Shown here piece by piece: positions 19,001 through 26,277 of a DNA stretch of 57,407 bases. The position numbers and the translations under genes are program-made. The DNA is taken from assembly GCA_047636995.1 (NCBI GenBank), contig JBLIGQ010000014.1, forward strand, positions 1 through 57,407. Reading direction: 5' to 3'. This DNA comes from JAQWQB01 sp047636995. Its GTDB lineage: Bacteria; Bacteroidota; Bacteroidia; Flavobacteriales_D; Sanyastnellaceae. A model generated the notes under the pieces. The model worked only from the letters and a program-made list of their open reading frames with translations. It made no database searches and was not told the origin of the DNA. Each line of letters begins with the position of its first letter. Positions within the stretch are counted from its first letter, which is position 1.

Positions 19001-19099
19001 TTTAAAGGAAGAGTTCTTCCTGTGGCTGACTACTATTTCGTAATTACTTACGACGAGAGCAAAGAGCCTATTACAGGAACCGTAACGATTAAATACTAA
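16025..19099 (+). CDS. SprB-like repeat adhesin with gliding-type C-terminal domain
   Basis: 1024 residues from the ATG at 16025, chosen because a signal peptide (MKRILFALTILISTTAANA) begins there; the frame extends 14 codons further up without export features. Residues about 22-200 form a head domain with 'TYDVFACLTNPDDF' and 'YDSYWTIG'. About nine SprB-type repeats of 70-80 residues follow, each with a C-F/N-G-x-x-D/C-G motif (for example 'VSCFGAEDGTICI', 'VSCNGFDDGAIVV', 'IQCFGECNGTVDF') and a central GGTG. The C-terminus ('AITPNADGANDEWVI', 'VFNRWGQLMFES') is the type B/gliding-motility sorting domain. SprB-type proteins are T9SS-exported surface adhesins that in gliding species move along the cell. 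The PorP/SprF gene seven bases downstream is the usual partner. Confidence 0.9.
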   Translation: MKRILFALTILISTTAANAQITGIQIVVDTVHCGVVGGVNGVNLQGYVTYDVFACLTNPDDFLSAIYGTLGAQPDSSVVFPDDEDISVIDPVGCGCFNDPLFGSLLGDGVIPINEAIEYDSYWTIGMESSSDPGDIQIATTIPNTNTLGDDPCDPMATIDDGVIFTLNGSPNGIAGPDLKVQIGQFTTCSSSLELNFCLQVFINGNGGSPDQECFNNVMLIDPCSLENTLTITTPLLCFGETATAAAGGNGNGPITYELWEIDGLDSTFVSTQFDDPIFEGLGDGLFYTTMIDSLGCKDTCNTVNIIEPDELLLELDLTQDNLCFGDEVAIICPAIEGGAIPYTIQLVDPDSETENIILGECFENLGCFDGQGNYEITITDDNGCTVSDEIEVFCPTEIEITTIQNDIDCFGDDDGSLAFNITGGTEELTIDFSHPDFIQIVQAGPVDVLIEDLEPGVYTLTVTDVNECVFTEEYEFTEPEGINVDFTVTDIQCFGECNGTVDFLASGGTGVLDFTITDLEGTPADENALCAGEYELILTDENFCQAIDTIEIIEPEEIQFTIETTDVSCFGAEDGTICISEVSGGVGEVQWQISSPPTEATELATDPCFELLSGETYTVTFVDEVTCTIPVNGLVIVEPDAIEITLFETNVSCNGFDDGAIVVETAGGTGELEITSPASLIDLTPGEYNIIITDESGCQDSVLTSITEPEELTIGVLSTTVIGCGGDCDGTAAIETSGGTGELVLFLNEVASVPFGLCAGEYEAVIIDENLCSDTAFFEIVQPDPIEFIFDIQNVTCTGMDDGTVTIIPFGGTGPLNYEILEDIDLQNLFEGDYTVLAEDSTGCFADSTFTIGADITTDLDVVLFTSPVTCWDEADGTATAAVSGGELPITYQWNDENNQTTATAIGLPEEVYSVTVTDAIGCTLSFLIEVEPTVGCFFIAEAITPNADGANDEWVIGGLEFFPNSTVQVFNRWGQLMFESKGYPTRWNGAFKGRVLPVADYYFVITYDESKEPITGTVTIKY

Positions 19100-19106
19100 G
19101 AGACAG

Positions 19107-20060
19107 ATGAAAAAGCTATTATTCCTTATTGGAGCCCTTTTCCTTCTGGTCGGAACGGTATCTTCTCAGCAACTGGCGAGAAGGTCGCAGTTCATATTCA
19201 ATACCTATCTGCACAACCCTGCAGTAGCAGGAACGAAGTTGTATACGCCTATTATGGCGTCGTACAGAAATCAATGGGCCGGTTTCGAAGGAGCACCCCA
19301 AACAACGATGATTAGCGCGCACACAGGCTTACCCAATAAAATGGGAGTTGGTGCAATTCTATTCAATGACAATGCAGGTGGCGCCATCTCAAGAACAGGT
19401 GCCGAACTAACGGGGGCATATCATGCAGATTTGAACAACAGAGATGCAGTATCATTCGGATTGAGTGCCGTTGTGAGTCAATTCAAGTTCGATGGAACTG
19501 ACCTGCTGGTAAAAGATCAATTTGATAACGCACTTCCGGGAACACTAGAGTCTACGCTAAACTTTGATGCGACTTTCGGAATGATGGTATACGGACCTAA
19601 CTATTACTTTGGATTCAGTATTCCCAACTTGCTTCAAACTAATTTGGGAATAGAAGGTGTACTTTCTGATGAAAATCAAAATATTCGTCACTATAATTTC
19701 ATGGGGTCTTATCTCCATTTTTTCAATGATGAGTTCTCTATTCAGCCTGCAGGATTAGTAAAACTAACAGGTGTAACTCCTGTTCAAATCGATGTGCTAT
19801 TAAAAGCAGCCTACCGTGAAATGATTTGGATAGGAATGACTTACCGCCATAGAGACGCGGTTGCTGTTGCTCTTGGACTAGAGTATGATCGTTATGCAGT
19901 TGGTTACTCATATGATATTACAACGTCTGACGCGGCGAACTTGAGTCAGCATACTCATGAAGTTACCATCGCATACTTCATCCCTCGAAAAGGTGCCAGA
20001 TTTAGCCAAGGTTCCCTTCAAAGTAGGAGGGTATTGTCTAGAAGAAGAATCGTAAAATAA
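19107..20060 (+). CDS. PorP/SprF-family type IX secretion outer-membrane protein
   Basis: 317 residues with a signal peptide (MKKLLFLIGALFLLVG..SSQ). 'SQFIFNTYLHNPAVAGT' and 'YRNQWAGFEGAPQTTMIS' are the signature of the family, followed by a beta-barrel rich in alternating aromatic residues ('GVGAILFNDNAGGAISRTG', 'YDRYAVGYSYDITTSD'). Members are needed for export or attachment of the SprB-type protein encoded next to them. Start only seven bases after the adhesin stop, so the pair is cotranscribed. Confidence 0.9.
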   Translation: MKKLLFLIGALFLLVGTVSSQQLARRSQFIFNTYLHNPAVAGTKLYTPIMASYRNQWAGFEGAPQTTMISAHTGLPNKMGVGAILFNDNAGGAISRTGAELTGAYHADLNNRDAVSFGLSAVVSQFKFDGTDLLVKDQFDNALPGTLESTLNFDATFGMMVYGPNYYFGFSIPNLLQTNLGIEGVLSDENQNIRHYNFMGSYLHFFNDEFSIQPAGLVKLTGVTPVQIDVLLKAAYREMIWIGMTYRHRDAVAVALGLEYDRYAVGYSYDITTSDAANLSQHTHEVTIAYFIPRKGARFSQGSLQSRRVLSRRRIVK

Positions 20061-20068
20061 TTTGGCAA

Positions 20069-20076
20069 TATCTTTG
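20069..20076 (+). promoter_or_regulatory. -7 box TATCTTTG upstream of the head-domain gene
   Basis: Exact TAnnTTTG match, 28 bases before the ATG at 20105. No clear TTG at the proper distance, so the call is tentative. It would allow the third gene of the cluster to be expressed separately. Confidence 0.4.
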
Positions 20077-20104
20077 CTATGACCTTAATTACAAAACGTA
20101 GAAC

Positions 20105-20725
20105 ATGAAAAAACTCACACTTTCACTTCTTTGTGGAATACTCACAATGACCTCCTTCGCGCAATTTGCTAGCATAGAGGTTGAAGAAGTTCCAAACGCT
20201 GGTAAAGTTCCAGGAAAGACATTTCGTATTTATGCAGTAATGACTAGCCCCAAAGACCAAATTGACGCTGTGTTCGCTGAAGTTGGAAACCCGCTATCAA
20301 TTACCAGCACAAAACCTTTCTATCAGCACCCTCAAGGAGGAGCTCTTACTGCCGATCTTCAAAGATTTGACCTTCAGAATGACCCTGTTTTGGGCTATGA
20401 TTCATGGTTTACAATTGGTGCGACTGATAATTACAACAATTACCTGATGCCTTTTACAATGGACTCAGTGGCTGTTAAATCATTTGAATCAGGTAATGGC
20501 TTTGTCACCTCAGAAGGGGCATGGTTTGTTACTCCAGACAAAAGACAAACACAAGCAGACGGGAGCAAAAGAATTTTGCTCATGCAATTAACTACTGAAG
20601 GTAAAATCACAGGTGCGATTAATTTACACGGTCGTACCAAGACTGAACGTGATGCTTCTGGCAACACAATCGATGGTGGAGAAATGATTGAAGAACGTGG
20701 AATCAAATTTACCGCTGGAAAATAA
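20105..20725 (+). CDS. Small secreted protein resembling the adhesin head domain
   Basis: 206 residues with a signal peptide (MKKLTLSLLCGILTMTSFAQ). It has no sorting domain and no repeats. Its body lines up with residues about 22-200 of the adhesin at 16025: 'TFRIYAVMTSPKDQIDAVF' against 'TYDVFACLTNPDDFLSAIY', 'YDSWFTIG' against 'YDSYWTIG', and a later block ending 'LLMQLTTEG' against 'VQIGQFTTC'. This is seen directly; the function of the domain is unknown. A role as a soluble or periplasmic partner, or a capping subunit, is only a guess. Follows porP/sprF by 44 bases and ends at a strong terminator. Confidence 0.75.
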   Translation: MKKLTLSLLCGILTMTSFAQFASIEVEEVPNAGKVPGKTFRIYAVMTSPKDQIDAVFAEVGNPLSITSTKPFYQHPQGGALTADLQRFDLQNDPVLGYDSWFTIGATDNYNNYLMPFTMDSVAVKSFESGNGFVTSEGAWFVTPDKRQTQADGSKRILLMQLTTEGKITGAINLHGRTKTERDASGNTIDGGEMIEERGIKFTAGK

Positions 20726-20742
20726 GATTAGACCATTTTAAA

Positions 20743-20778
20743 AGAGGCTATTCCATGCGGAGTAGCCTCTTTTTTTTT
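20743..20778 (+). terminator. Terminator of the adhesin cluster
   Basis: AGAGGCTATTCC pairs with GGAGTAGCCTCT (one G.U) around ATGC, followed by nine T. Confidence 0.9.
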
Positions 20779-20895
20779 GCTTATAAACGAGTTGAAAATG
20801 ACCTTGGCCTAGCAACAGGTTTCTTTCTTGAAAGAGAAGGCATTGTATTTGGAATGTACTTAAAGTCTGCTCAGAACTTCATGTTCAAGTTCTAA
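20779..20895 (+). pseudogene. Possible 3' gene fragment
   Basis: A stop-free stretch of 38 codons directly after the terminator reads AYKRVENDLGLATGF and then 'FGMYLKSAQNFMFKF' before TAA. It has no start codon of its own at the front. The ending in Phe and the alternating hydrophobic pattern would suit the last strand of an outer-membrane barrel. It may be chance. Confidence 0.2.
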
Positions 20896-20953
20896 CTTGT
20901 TTTCTAAAGGAATCAAGGGACTTCAATATGCAATGACTTACTTCTGAATTTAT

Positions 20954-21445
20954 TTACTTCGGCTCAAACTTTAAGCAAACCCCATTGATGCAATACCTCA
21001 ATCCAGTTGGTTTTGGTCCGTCATCAAAGACATGCCCTAAGTGACTGTCACATCTGTTGCAAACAACTTCAACACGACTCCATCCATAAGAAGTATCAGA
21101 AATTTCACCTACAAAGGTTGAGTCAATAGGGGCATAGAAACTAGGCCATCCAGTGCCCGACTTGAATTTTGTTTCACTTGCAAATAGGGGTAAGCCACAC
21201 GCATTGCAAACAAAGGTACCCTCTTCTTTAATAGTTAAGAGGTCGCTTGTGAAAGCACGTTCAGTGCCTTCCTCGCGCATAACCTGAAACACTTCAGGAC
21301 TCAATACCGCACTCCATTCAGCAGCTGTTTTCTCAACTTTTTCGCCCGTATACACCTTTTTATCTTCCATATTAGAAGACGTATCTTTTTGAGCGCAGGC
21401 TATAACGCTAATAGCAATGAGGATGTAACTAAACCAGTATTTCAT
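20954..21445 (-). CDS. msrB: Peptide-methionine (R)-S-oxide reductase, lipoprotein form
   Basis: 163 residues from the ATG at 21445, where a lipoprotein signal begins (MKYWFSYILIAISVIAC, lipobox Cys17); the open frame continues 19 codons further up without reason. The MsrB domain is complete: zinc ligands in CNAC and CNRC, 'GTGWPSFYAPID', 'SHLGHVFDDGP', and the catalytic motif RYCINGVCL. The enzyme reduces R-methionine sulfoxide in proteins. The lipidated N-terminus places it in the periplasm, where it would repair envelope proteins. No msrA is present in the window. Same strand as uvrA, 88 bases further on. Confidence 0.9.
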   Translation of the reverse strand: MKYWFSYILIAISVIACAQKDTSSNMEDKKVYTGEKVEKTAAEWSAVLSPEVFQVMREEGTERAFTSDLLTIKEEGTFVCNACGLPLFASETKFKSGTGWPSFYAPIDSTFVGEISDTSYGWSRVEVVCNRCDSHLGHVFDDGPKPTGLRYCINGVCLKFEPK

Positions 21446-21533
21446 GTTCTGTTGTTTAAGTAGAGGTATAAATTTATAGAGAAAACAAGAAGAGGGCATC
21501 ACGTGTTCATGACAGATCCATCACAAATTTATC

Positions 21534-24431
21534 TCAAGCTTCTAGTTTCTCTTTCAGGTAGGGTGCGGTGTAGGAGTCTTTGTGTTGAGCCAGTTCCTGA
21601 GGGGTTCCAGCGAATACAAGATGTCCGCCTGCGTTTCCACCTTCTTTTCCAAGATCGATGACCCAATCAGCACATTTGATCACATCTACATTGTGTTCAA
21701 TAACAATCAATGAATGCCCTTGGCGAATCAATGCATAGAAGGCCGCCAAGAGTTTTTTTACATCATGAAAGTGCAGTCCGGTTGTAGGTTCATCAAATAC
21801 AAAAACAGTGTGAGCTTGCTTATCGCCCTTCGCCAAGAAAGAAGCGAGCTTAATTCGCTGTGCCTCTCCACCACTCAGGGTACTGCTACTTTGCCCCAGG
21901 CCAAGGTATCCCAGGCCCACTTCTTGAAGCGGAAGTAATTTCTGTACAATGCGTTTGCAAACCGAAGAGTCATCTTGTTCGAAGAACTCAATGGCTTCGT
22001 CAACCGTAAGATTGAGAATGCTTGAAATACTCTTGTCTTGGAATTTCACTTCCAATACTTCGTCCTTGAAACGTTTTCCTTTACAGGTATCACATTGAAG
22101 CTTGATATCTGCCATGAACTGCATTTCAATGGTGACCTGTCCTTCACCTTCACATTCATCACATCTTCCGCCAACAACGTTAAAACTAAAGTAGCTAGGC
22201 TTGTAGGCGCGCACCTTCGACATCTGTTGATTGGAATACAAGGTGCGGATATCATCAAATGCTTTCACATAAGTGACAGGATTAGACCGAGAAGATTTTC
22301 CAATTGGATTTTGGTTAACATATTCAATCGCTTTAATGGATGAAATAGCTCCTTCAATGCCATCCATTTCGCCCATCTTTTGAGAGAAATCATCAAGATT
22401 TCGCTTAATTGCGGGGGTCAAAAGATCAGTGACCAAAGTAGATTTTCCTGAACCACTAACGCCAGTTACAACGCACAGCGCGCGCAAAGGGAACGTAACG
22501 TCAATGTTCTTCAAGTTGTTCTCCCGCGCACCTCTTACCAGAACTGAATCTTTCCACTTTCGCAAGCGGTCTGGAACTTCAATCTTTTCACGACCGGTTA
22601 AGTACTTCGCCGTGAGTGATGCATCAGTATGCATCAGTTCATCATGCGTGCCGGTAAATACAACTTCACCTCCATGCGTGCCTGCTTCAGGACCAATGTC
22701 AATTAGGAGGTCAGCCGCTTTCATTATTTCTTCGTCGTGCTCAACTACAATGACCGTATTTCCTAAATCACGCAATGCCTTAAGTACCTTAATAAGTCTA
22801 AGTGTATCTCTTGAATGCAAGCCAATACTTGGCTCATCAAGAATATACATGCTTCCAACAAGGCTACTTCCAAGGCAGGTAGACAAGTTGATGCGCTGGC
22901 TTTCACCTCCAGATAAGGTATTGCTCAATCTGTTCAAGGTCAAATAACCTAGACCAACATCATTTAAATACTGCAAACGATTTTGAACTTCAATCAACAG
23001 GCGTTTTGCAATCTTTGACTCATTTGCTGAAAGCGCAACGTTTTGAACGAAAGTAAGAAGCTGATCACAAGGCATGTCTACCAGTTCATTAATGGAAGTG
23101 CCGTCAACCTTAACGTAAGAAGCATCTTTTCGCAAGCGTGTTCCTTTACAATCAGGACAGTCTGTTCTCCCCCGGTAGCGACTGAGCATGACCCGAAACT
23201 GAATCTTGTAGCTTTTCTTTTCGAGGTAGGCGAAGAAGTCGTTAATTCCATCGAATGACTTATTTCCGCTCCAGACCAATGCTTTTTGCTCAGGGGTGAG
23301 GTCGAAATAGGGTTTGTGAATGGGGATGTCAAATTCCCTTGCTTTGCGAATCAACTGTTCTTTGTAGGCCGAAGTGGTTTCACCTTTCCAGCAAACAATG
23401 GCATTGTCATAAATAGAAAGCGATTTATTGGGAATCACAAGGTCAGGGTCTATTCCAATGACCTTTCCGAATCCTTCGCAGCATTTACAGGCACCTACAG
23501 GATTGTTAAATGAGAAGAAATTGGGAGAAGGTTCTTCAAAGAGCATCCCATCAAGTTCGAAGCGGTTATTGAATGCCCTTTGTTCTTCTTTCTCTCCGGT
23601 TATGAGTACAATGCATTCACCGGCACCTTCAAAGAATGCAGACTCAGCTGAGTCTGCTAAACGGGTATGATGCTCTTCAGTATCACTTACGGTCAGTCTG
23701 TCAATGACAATTTCAATCGAATCCTTTTCTTCAATGCGTTCAATTAATCCAGCTTCAATTCGTTCCATCGCTCCATTCACACGAACCCGAGAGAATCCTT
23801 GCTGCTGAAGCACTTCAAGTTGTTTTGAGCGTGTGCGGTCATTCATTTTTGGAACTGCGGAAAGCAAAATGTATTTCGTTCCAGTTTCAAATGTGAGAAG
23901 GTAGGTAAGAATGTCAGCCACCGTATGGCGCTTTACTTCTTCGCCCGAAACAGGGGAGAAGGTTCTACCAATTCGCGCATACATCAGCTTGATGTAATCG
24001 TAAATTTCTGTAGTTGTCCCAACCGTTGAACGTGAATTGCGTGAAGTTACTTTCTGCTCTATAGCGATGGCCGGAGAAATACCATCAATGGCATCTACCT
24101 CCGGTTTATCTAAACGTCCTAAGAACTGTCTGGCATAAGAAGAAAGGCTTTCTACATACCTTCTTTGTCCTTCAGCATACAATGTATCAAACGCAAGGGA
24201 TGATTTTCCAGATCCAGAGAGCCCGGTAATAACCACCAATCTATTTCTAGGAATGACAACAGAAATGTTTTTCAAATTGTGCACCCTGGCCCCACGAATA
24301 ATAATGTTCTTTTTTGGGTCTATCGTACTGAAATCGATGGTGTTAGGTTTTGGTGTGATGGTGTTCGACAAGGGGTGTTGTTTTATGCTATTAACAGGTA
24401 CTAAGTTGGGGCGAAAGATACATTTAGACAA
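21534..24431 (-). CDS. uvrA: Excinuclease ABC subunit A
   Basis: 965 residues. Two ABC ATPase modules: Walker A GLSGSGKSS with 'LYAEGQRRYVESLSSYARQF' near the N-terminus, and GVSGSGKST in the second half; signature motifs 'LSGGESQRI' and 'LSGGEAQRI'; Walker B regions 'YILDEPSIGLH' and 'FVFDEPTTGLH'. Zinc-finger cysteines are present in both halves ('CDECEGEG', 'CDTCKGKRF'). UvrA recognises bulky DNA lesions and loads UvrB. The start is odd: there is no in-frame ATG before the conserved 'IIIRGARVHNLKN', and a stop codon lies eight codons above the TTG at 24431. TTG 24431 or the TTG at 24371 must be used; the N-terminus is about 20-40 residues longer than usual if the first is right. Confidence 0.95.
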   Translation of the reverse strand: MSKCIFRPNLVPVNSIKQHPLSNTITPKPNTIDFSTIDPKKNIIIRGARVHNLKNISVVIPRNRLVVITGLSGSGKSSLAFDTLYAEGQRRYVESLSSYARQFLGRLDKPEVDAIDGISPAIAIEQKVTSRNSRSTVGTTTEIYDYIKLMYARIGRTFSPVSGEEVKRHTVADILTYLLTFETGTKYILLSAVPKMNDRTRSKQLEVLQQQGFSRVRVNGAMERIEAGLIERIEEKDSIEIVIDRLTVSDTEEHHTRLADSAESAFFEGAGECIVLITGEKEEQRAFNNRFELDGMLFEEPSPNFFSFNNPVGACKCCEGFGKVIGIDPDLVIPNKSLSIYDNAIVCWKGETTSAYKEQLIRKAREFDIPIHKPYFDLTPEQKALVWSGNKSFDGINDFFAYLEKKSYKIQFRVMLSRYRGRTDCPDCKGTRLRKDASYVKVDGTSINELVDMPCDQLLTFVQNVALSANESKIAKRLLIEVQNRLQYLNDVGLGYLTLNRLSNTLSGGESQRINLSTCLGSSLVGSMYILDEPSIGLHSRDTLRLIKVLKALRDLGNTVIVVEHDEEIMKAADLLIDIGPEAGTHGGEVVFTGTHDELMHTDASLTAKYLTGREKIEVPDRLRKWKDSVLVRGARENNLKNIDVTFPLRALCVVTGVSGSGKSTLVTDLLTPAIKRNLDDFSQKMGEMDGIEGAISSIKAIEYVNQNPIGKSSRSNPVTYVKAFDDIRTLYSNQQMSKVRAYKPSYFSFNVVGGRCDECEGEGQVTIEMQFMADIKLQCDTCKGKRFKDEVLEVKFQDKSISSILNLTVDEAIEFFEQDDSSVCKRIVQKLLPLQEVGLGYLGLGQSSSTLSGGEAQRIKLASFLAKGDKQAHTVFVFDEPTTGLHFHDVKKLLAAFYALIRQGHSLIVIEHNVDVIKCADWVIDLGKEGGNAGGHLVFAGTPQELAQHKDSYTAPYLKEKLEA

Positions 24432-24669
24432 GCAGTTGAAAATCCTTCATTAAGTTATTTTAACAAGCGAACAGACAAATAAGTTTTCACATGTCGAATG
24501 ATTAAATGTATCTTTAGGGCTATCAAAGGCAATATGTGATAGTTGTCTGCGTTAGTTTTAGATATCACTCACCAAAAAAGGGAAGCTATAGATACACCTT
24601 TACTCTAAATATGTATTATTGAAGGACATCCAATTTGATGTCAGTGTTTAACTAATAGAGCGAGGTAGT

Positions 24670-25257
24670 ATGCGAGCAAATCAGACCCCTGACCGTGAAC
24701 TTGTACGAGGGTACATCAACGGCAACGATTCATCTTTCGAAATACTCTTAAATCGTCACAAGAATCAGGTTTTCACCAAGATTTTTATGCTGGTAAAAGA
24801 CCATGATGTTTCAGATGATATTTTTCAAGAGACCTTCATTAAGGTAATCAACACGCTGAGATCAGGCAGATACAATGAGGAAGGAAAGTTTCTTCCTTGG
24901 GTGATGCGCATTGCACACAACTTGTCTATTGACCACTTCCGTAAAGGCAAGAAAATGCCAGCAGTAAGAAGCGATGATGAAAATGATGTGTTTGCCACCA
25001 TCGCCCAAGAAGACATGCACGTAGAAGATCAAATGTGCTGGGACCAGGTTCTAAGTGATGTGAGATCGCTGCTTGACTATTTGCCAGAAGATCAGCGTAT
25101 TGTAGTTGAAATGCGCCACTACAGCGGCATGAGCTTCAAGGAAATAGCAGAATCTTGTGACATCTCCATCAACACTGCCTTGGGTCGCATGCGCTATGCT
25201 CTGATCAACCTTCGTAAGGTGATGGAGGAAAAGAAAATAAATCTCACGCTATCCTAA
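24670..25257 (+). CDS. ECF-type RNA polymerase sigma factor (sigma-70 family)
   Basis: 195 residues. Region 2 covers about 20-95 ('VSDDIFQETFIKVINTLRS', 'FLPWVMRIAHNLSIDHFRKG'); region 4 covers about 130-185 ('LPEDQRIVVEMRHYSGMSF', 'EIAESCDISINTALGRMRYA', a helix-turn-helix). Regions 1 and 3 are missing, as in extracytoplasmic-function sigma factors. It directs RNA polymerase to a private promoter set. No classical anti-sigma (FecR or zinc-binding) gene is adjacent; the only follower is a 70-residue protein 82 bases downstream with no terminator between. Confidence 0.9.
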   Translation: MRANQTPDRELVRGYINGNDSSFEILLNRHKNQVFTKIFMLVKDHDVSDDIFQETFIKVINTLRSGRYNEEGKFLPWVMRIAHNLSIDHFRKGKKMPAVRSDDENDVFATIAQEDMHVEDQMCWDQVLSDVRSLLDYLPEDQRIVVEMRHYSGMSFKEIAESCDISINTALGRMRYALINLRKVMEEKKINLTLS

Positions 25258-25339
25258 CGGAATAAGAACTTTGTGCTAGGGGCAATAAGAAGAGAATGTG
25301 TGCGTTCTAATGTGGTAATCACAAATTGAACTGCATCGT

Positions 25340-25552
25340 ATGGAAAATTATACTCTTAATGACCTTTCAAGTTTTTATCAACGGGAAAATCAACTGATTA
25401 GTGAACTGTTCAATGACGGAAAGATGGTCGAACAACCCGAAGTAGAAATGAGGCCCAGTGATACGGCTGTTAGCAGAATACTCGGATATAATAAAGCGCT
25501 TTCAATGCGCAAATCAAAAAAGATCAATTACATTCAACTTGTTTTGAATTAA
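25340..25552 (+). CDS. Small uncharacterised protein following the sigma factor
   Basis: 70 residues, not recognised. It is acidic in the first half ('LNDLSSFYQRENQLISELF') and ends in a basic stretch ('RKSKKINYIQLVLN'). There is no signal peptide, transmembrane segment or cysteine. A strong terminator follows directly, which supports a real gene end here and cotranscription with the sigma factor. A regulatory link to the sigma factor is inference from position only. Confidence 0.6.
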   Translation: MENYTLNDLSSFYQRENQLISELFNDGKMVEQPEVEMRPSDTAVSRILGYNKALSMRKSKKINYIQLVLN

Positions 25553-25553
25553 T

Positions 25554-25577
25554 AAAGGGGGCTTCGGCCCCCTTTTT
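25554..25577 (+). terminator. Terminator of the sigma-factor operon
   Basis: AAAGGGGGC, TTCG tetraloop, GCCCCCTTTTT; starts one base after the stop codon. A very stable intrinsic terminator, able to work on the minus strand too. Confidence 0.95.
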
Positions 25578-25749
25578 AGTGCCTGTTATTTTTCTTCGTA
25601 AGCGTCAGCCGCAAAATCCCTTTTCTCTGATTAAACCATACACCACGAGGAAAACCCATTCCAGATGAGAAAAACCACTCAGCAACCAACAGTTGTATTT
25701 GTGTGTTTATGTTCAGATTGGGTTTAGAGCGTTTCAGCTCAAACTCCAT
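25576..25749 (-). CDS. Possible 57-residue protein
   Basis: ATG at 25749 on the minus strand opens 57 codons: 'MEFELKRSKPNLNINTQ', then 'LVAEWFFSSGMGFPRGVWF' and a basic tail 'LRLTLTKKNNRH'. The composition is protein-like (Trp, Gly, Arg, balanced charges) rather than random, and it is the only such frame in a 725-base intergenic region. Against it: the stop codon falls inside the terminator stem of the convergent operon, and no promoter was recognised. It could be a remnant. Confidence 0.3.
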   Translation of the reverse strand: MEFELKRSKPNLNINTQIQLLVAEWFFSSGMGFPRGVWFNQRKGILRLTLTKKNNRH

Positions 25750-26277
25750 GTTTATTCTCAGGTAATCCCTTTGTATTCTTTGATTTTCAAGAGTTCATTT
25801 TCTAAATTGTTTTGGCCACTTGCACTTTCTTAAGTGATGGCATCATTGCATGGTGGGGGTGTTGCTATAGCGAAACTTTCCCCAAAAAGTTTGTTTGAAT
25901 AGGGCAGATAAAACGTAAATAGGATGCGGTCAGAAATATAATTTAGACCAGCCAGTTCTATGCATGCAGCGAGGACAAAATAAGCGAATGTAAAGTCCAC
26001 AAAGAACTTTATTGTTTTAAAAGCATTATGCGAACGGAATAGTGTGATTGAGTATTCAGGTTATGAATGGAAGGGGGGGGTGAAAACAAGAAAGACGGCG
26101 AGAGATCCGTCTTTCTGTAATTTTTAGTTTTTCTGTCAAACCCAGTAAATTAGTTCGTTATTAGAACTAAGGTATTGATTTAAAGCAAAGATAGCACTCT
26201 AACCCAATACCGCGCATCACCCTAAAGGGTAGTTTTCTGGATATAAAGGGTGGTTTTTTGTTAAATAGGAAGGTATT
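25750..26277. other. Intergenic region without genes
   Basis: No coding frame supported. It contains a run of eight G (26073-26080) and a perfect 10 bp hairpin (26089-26116), probably the terminator of the minus-strand nuclease gene, and the short palindrome ACCCTAAAGGGT (26219-26230). Confidence 0.5.
26089..26116 (-). terminator. Hairpin, probable terminator of the DnaQ/GIY-YIG gene
   Basis: AGAAAGACGG and CCGTCTTTCT form a perfect stem around eight bases. The flanking T run is weak on either strand (TGTTTTC on the minus strand, GTAATTTTT on the plus strand). It lies about 160 bases beyond the stop of the minus-strand gene. Confidence 0.45.

Noticed and set aside
26073..26080. Run of eight G as a phase-variable tract
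   Set aside because: No promoter or gene start within reach whose expression it could switch; probably chance.
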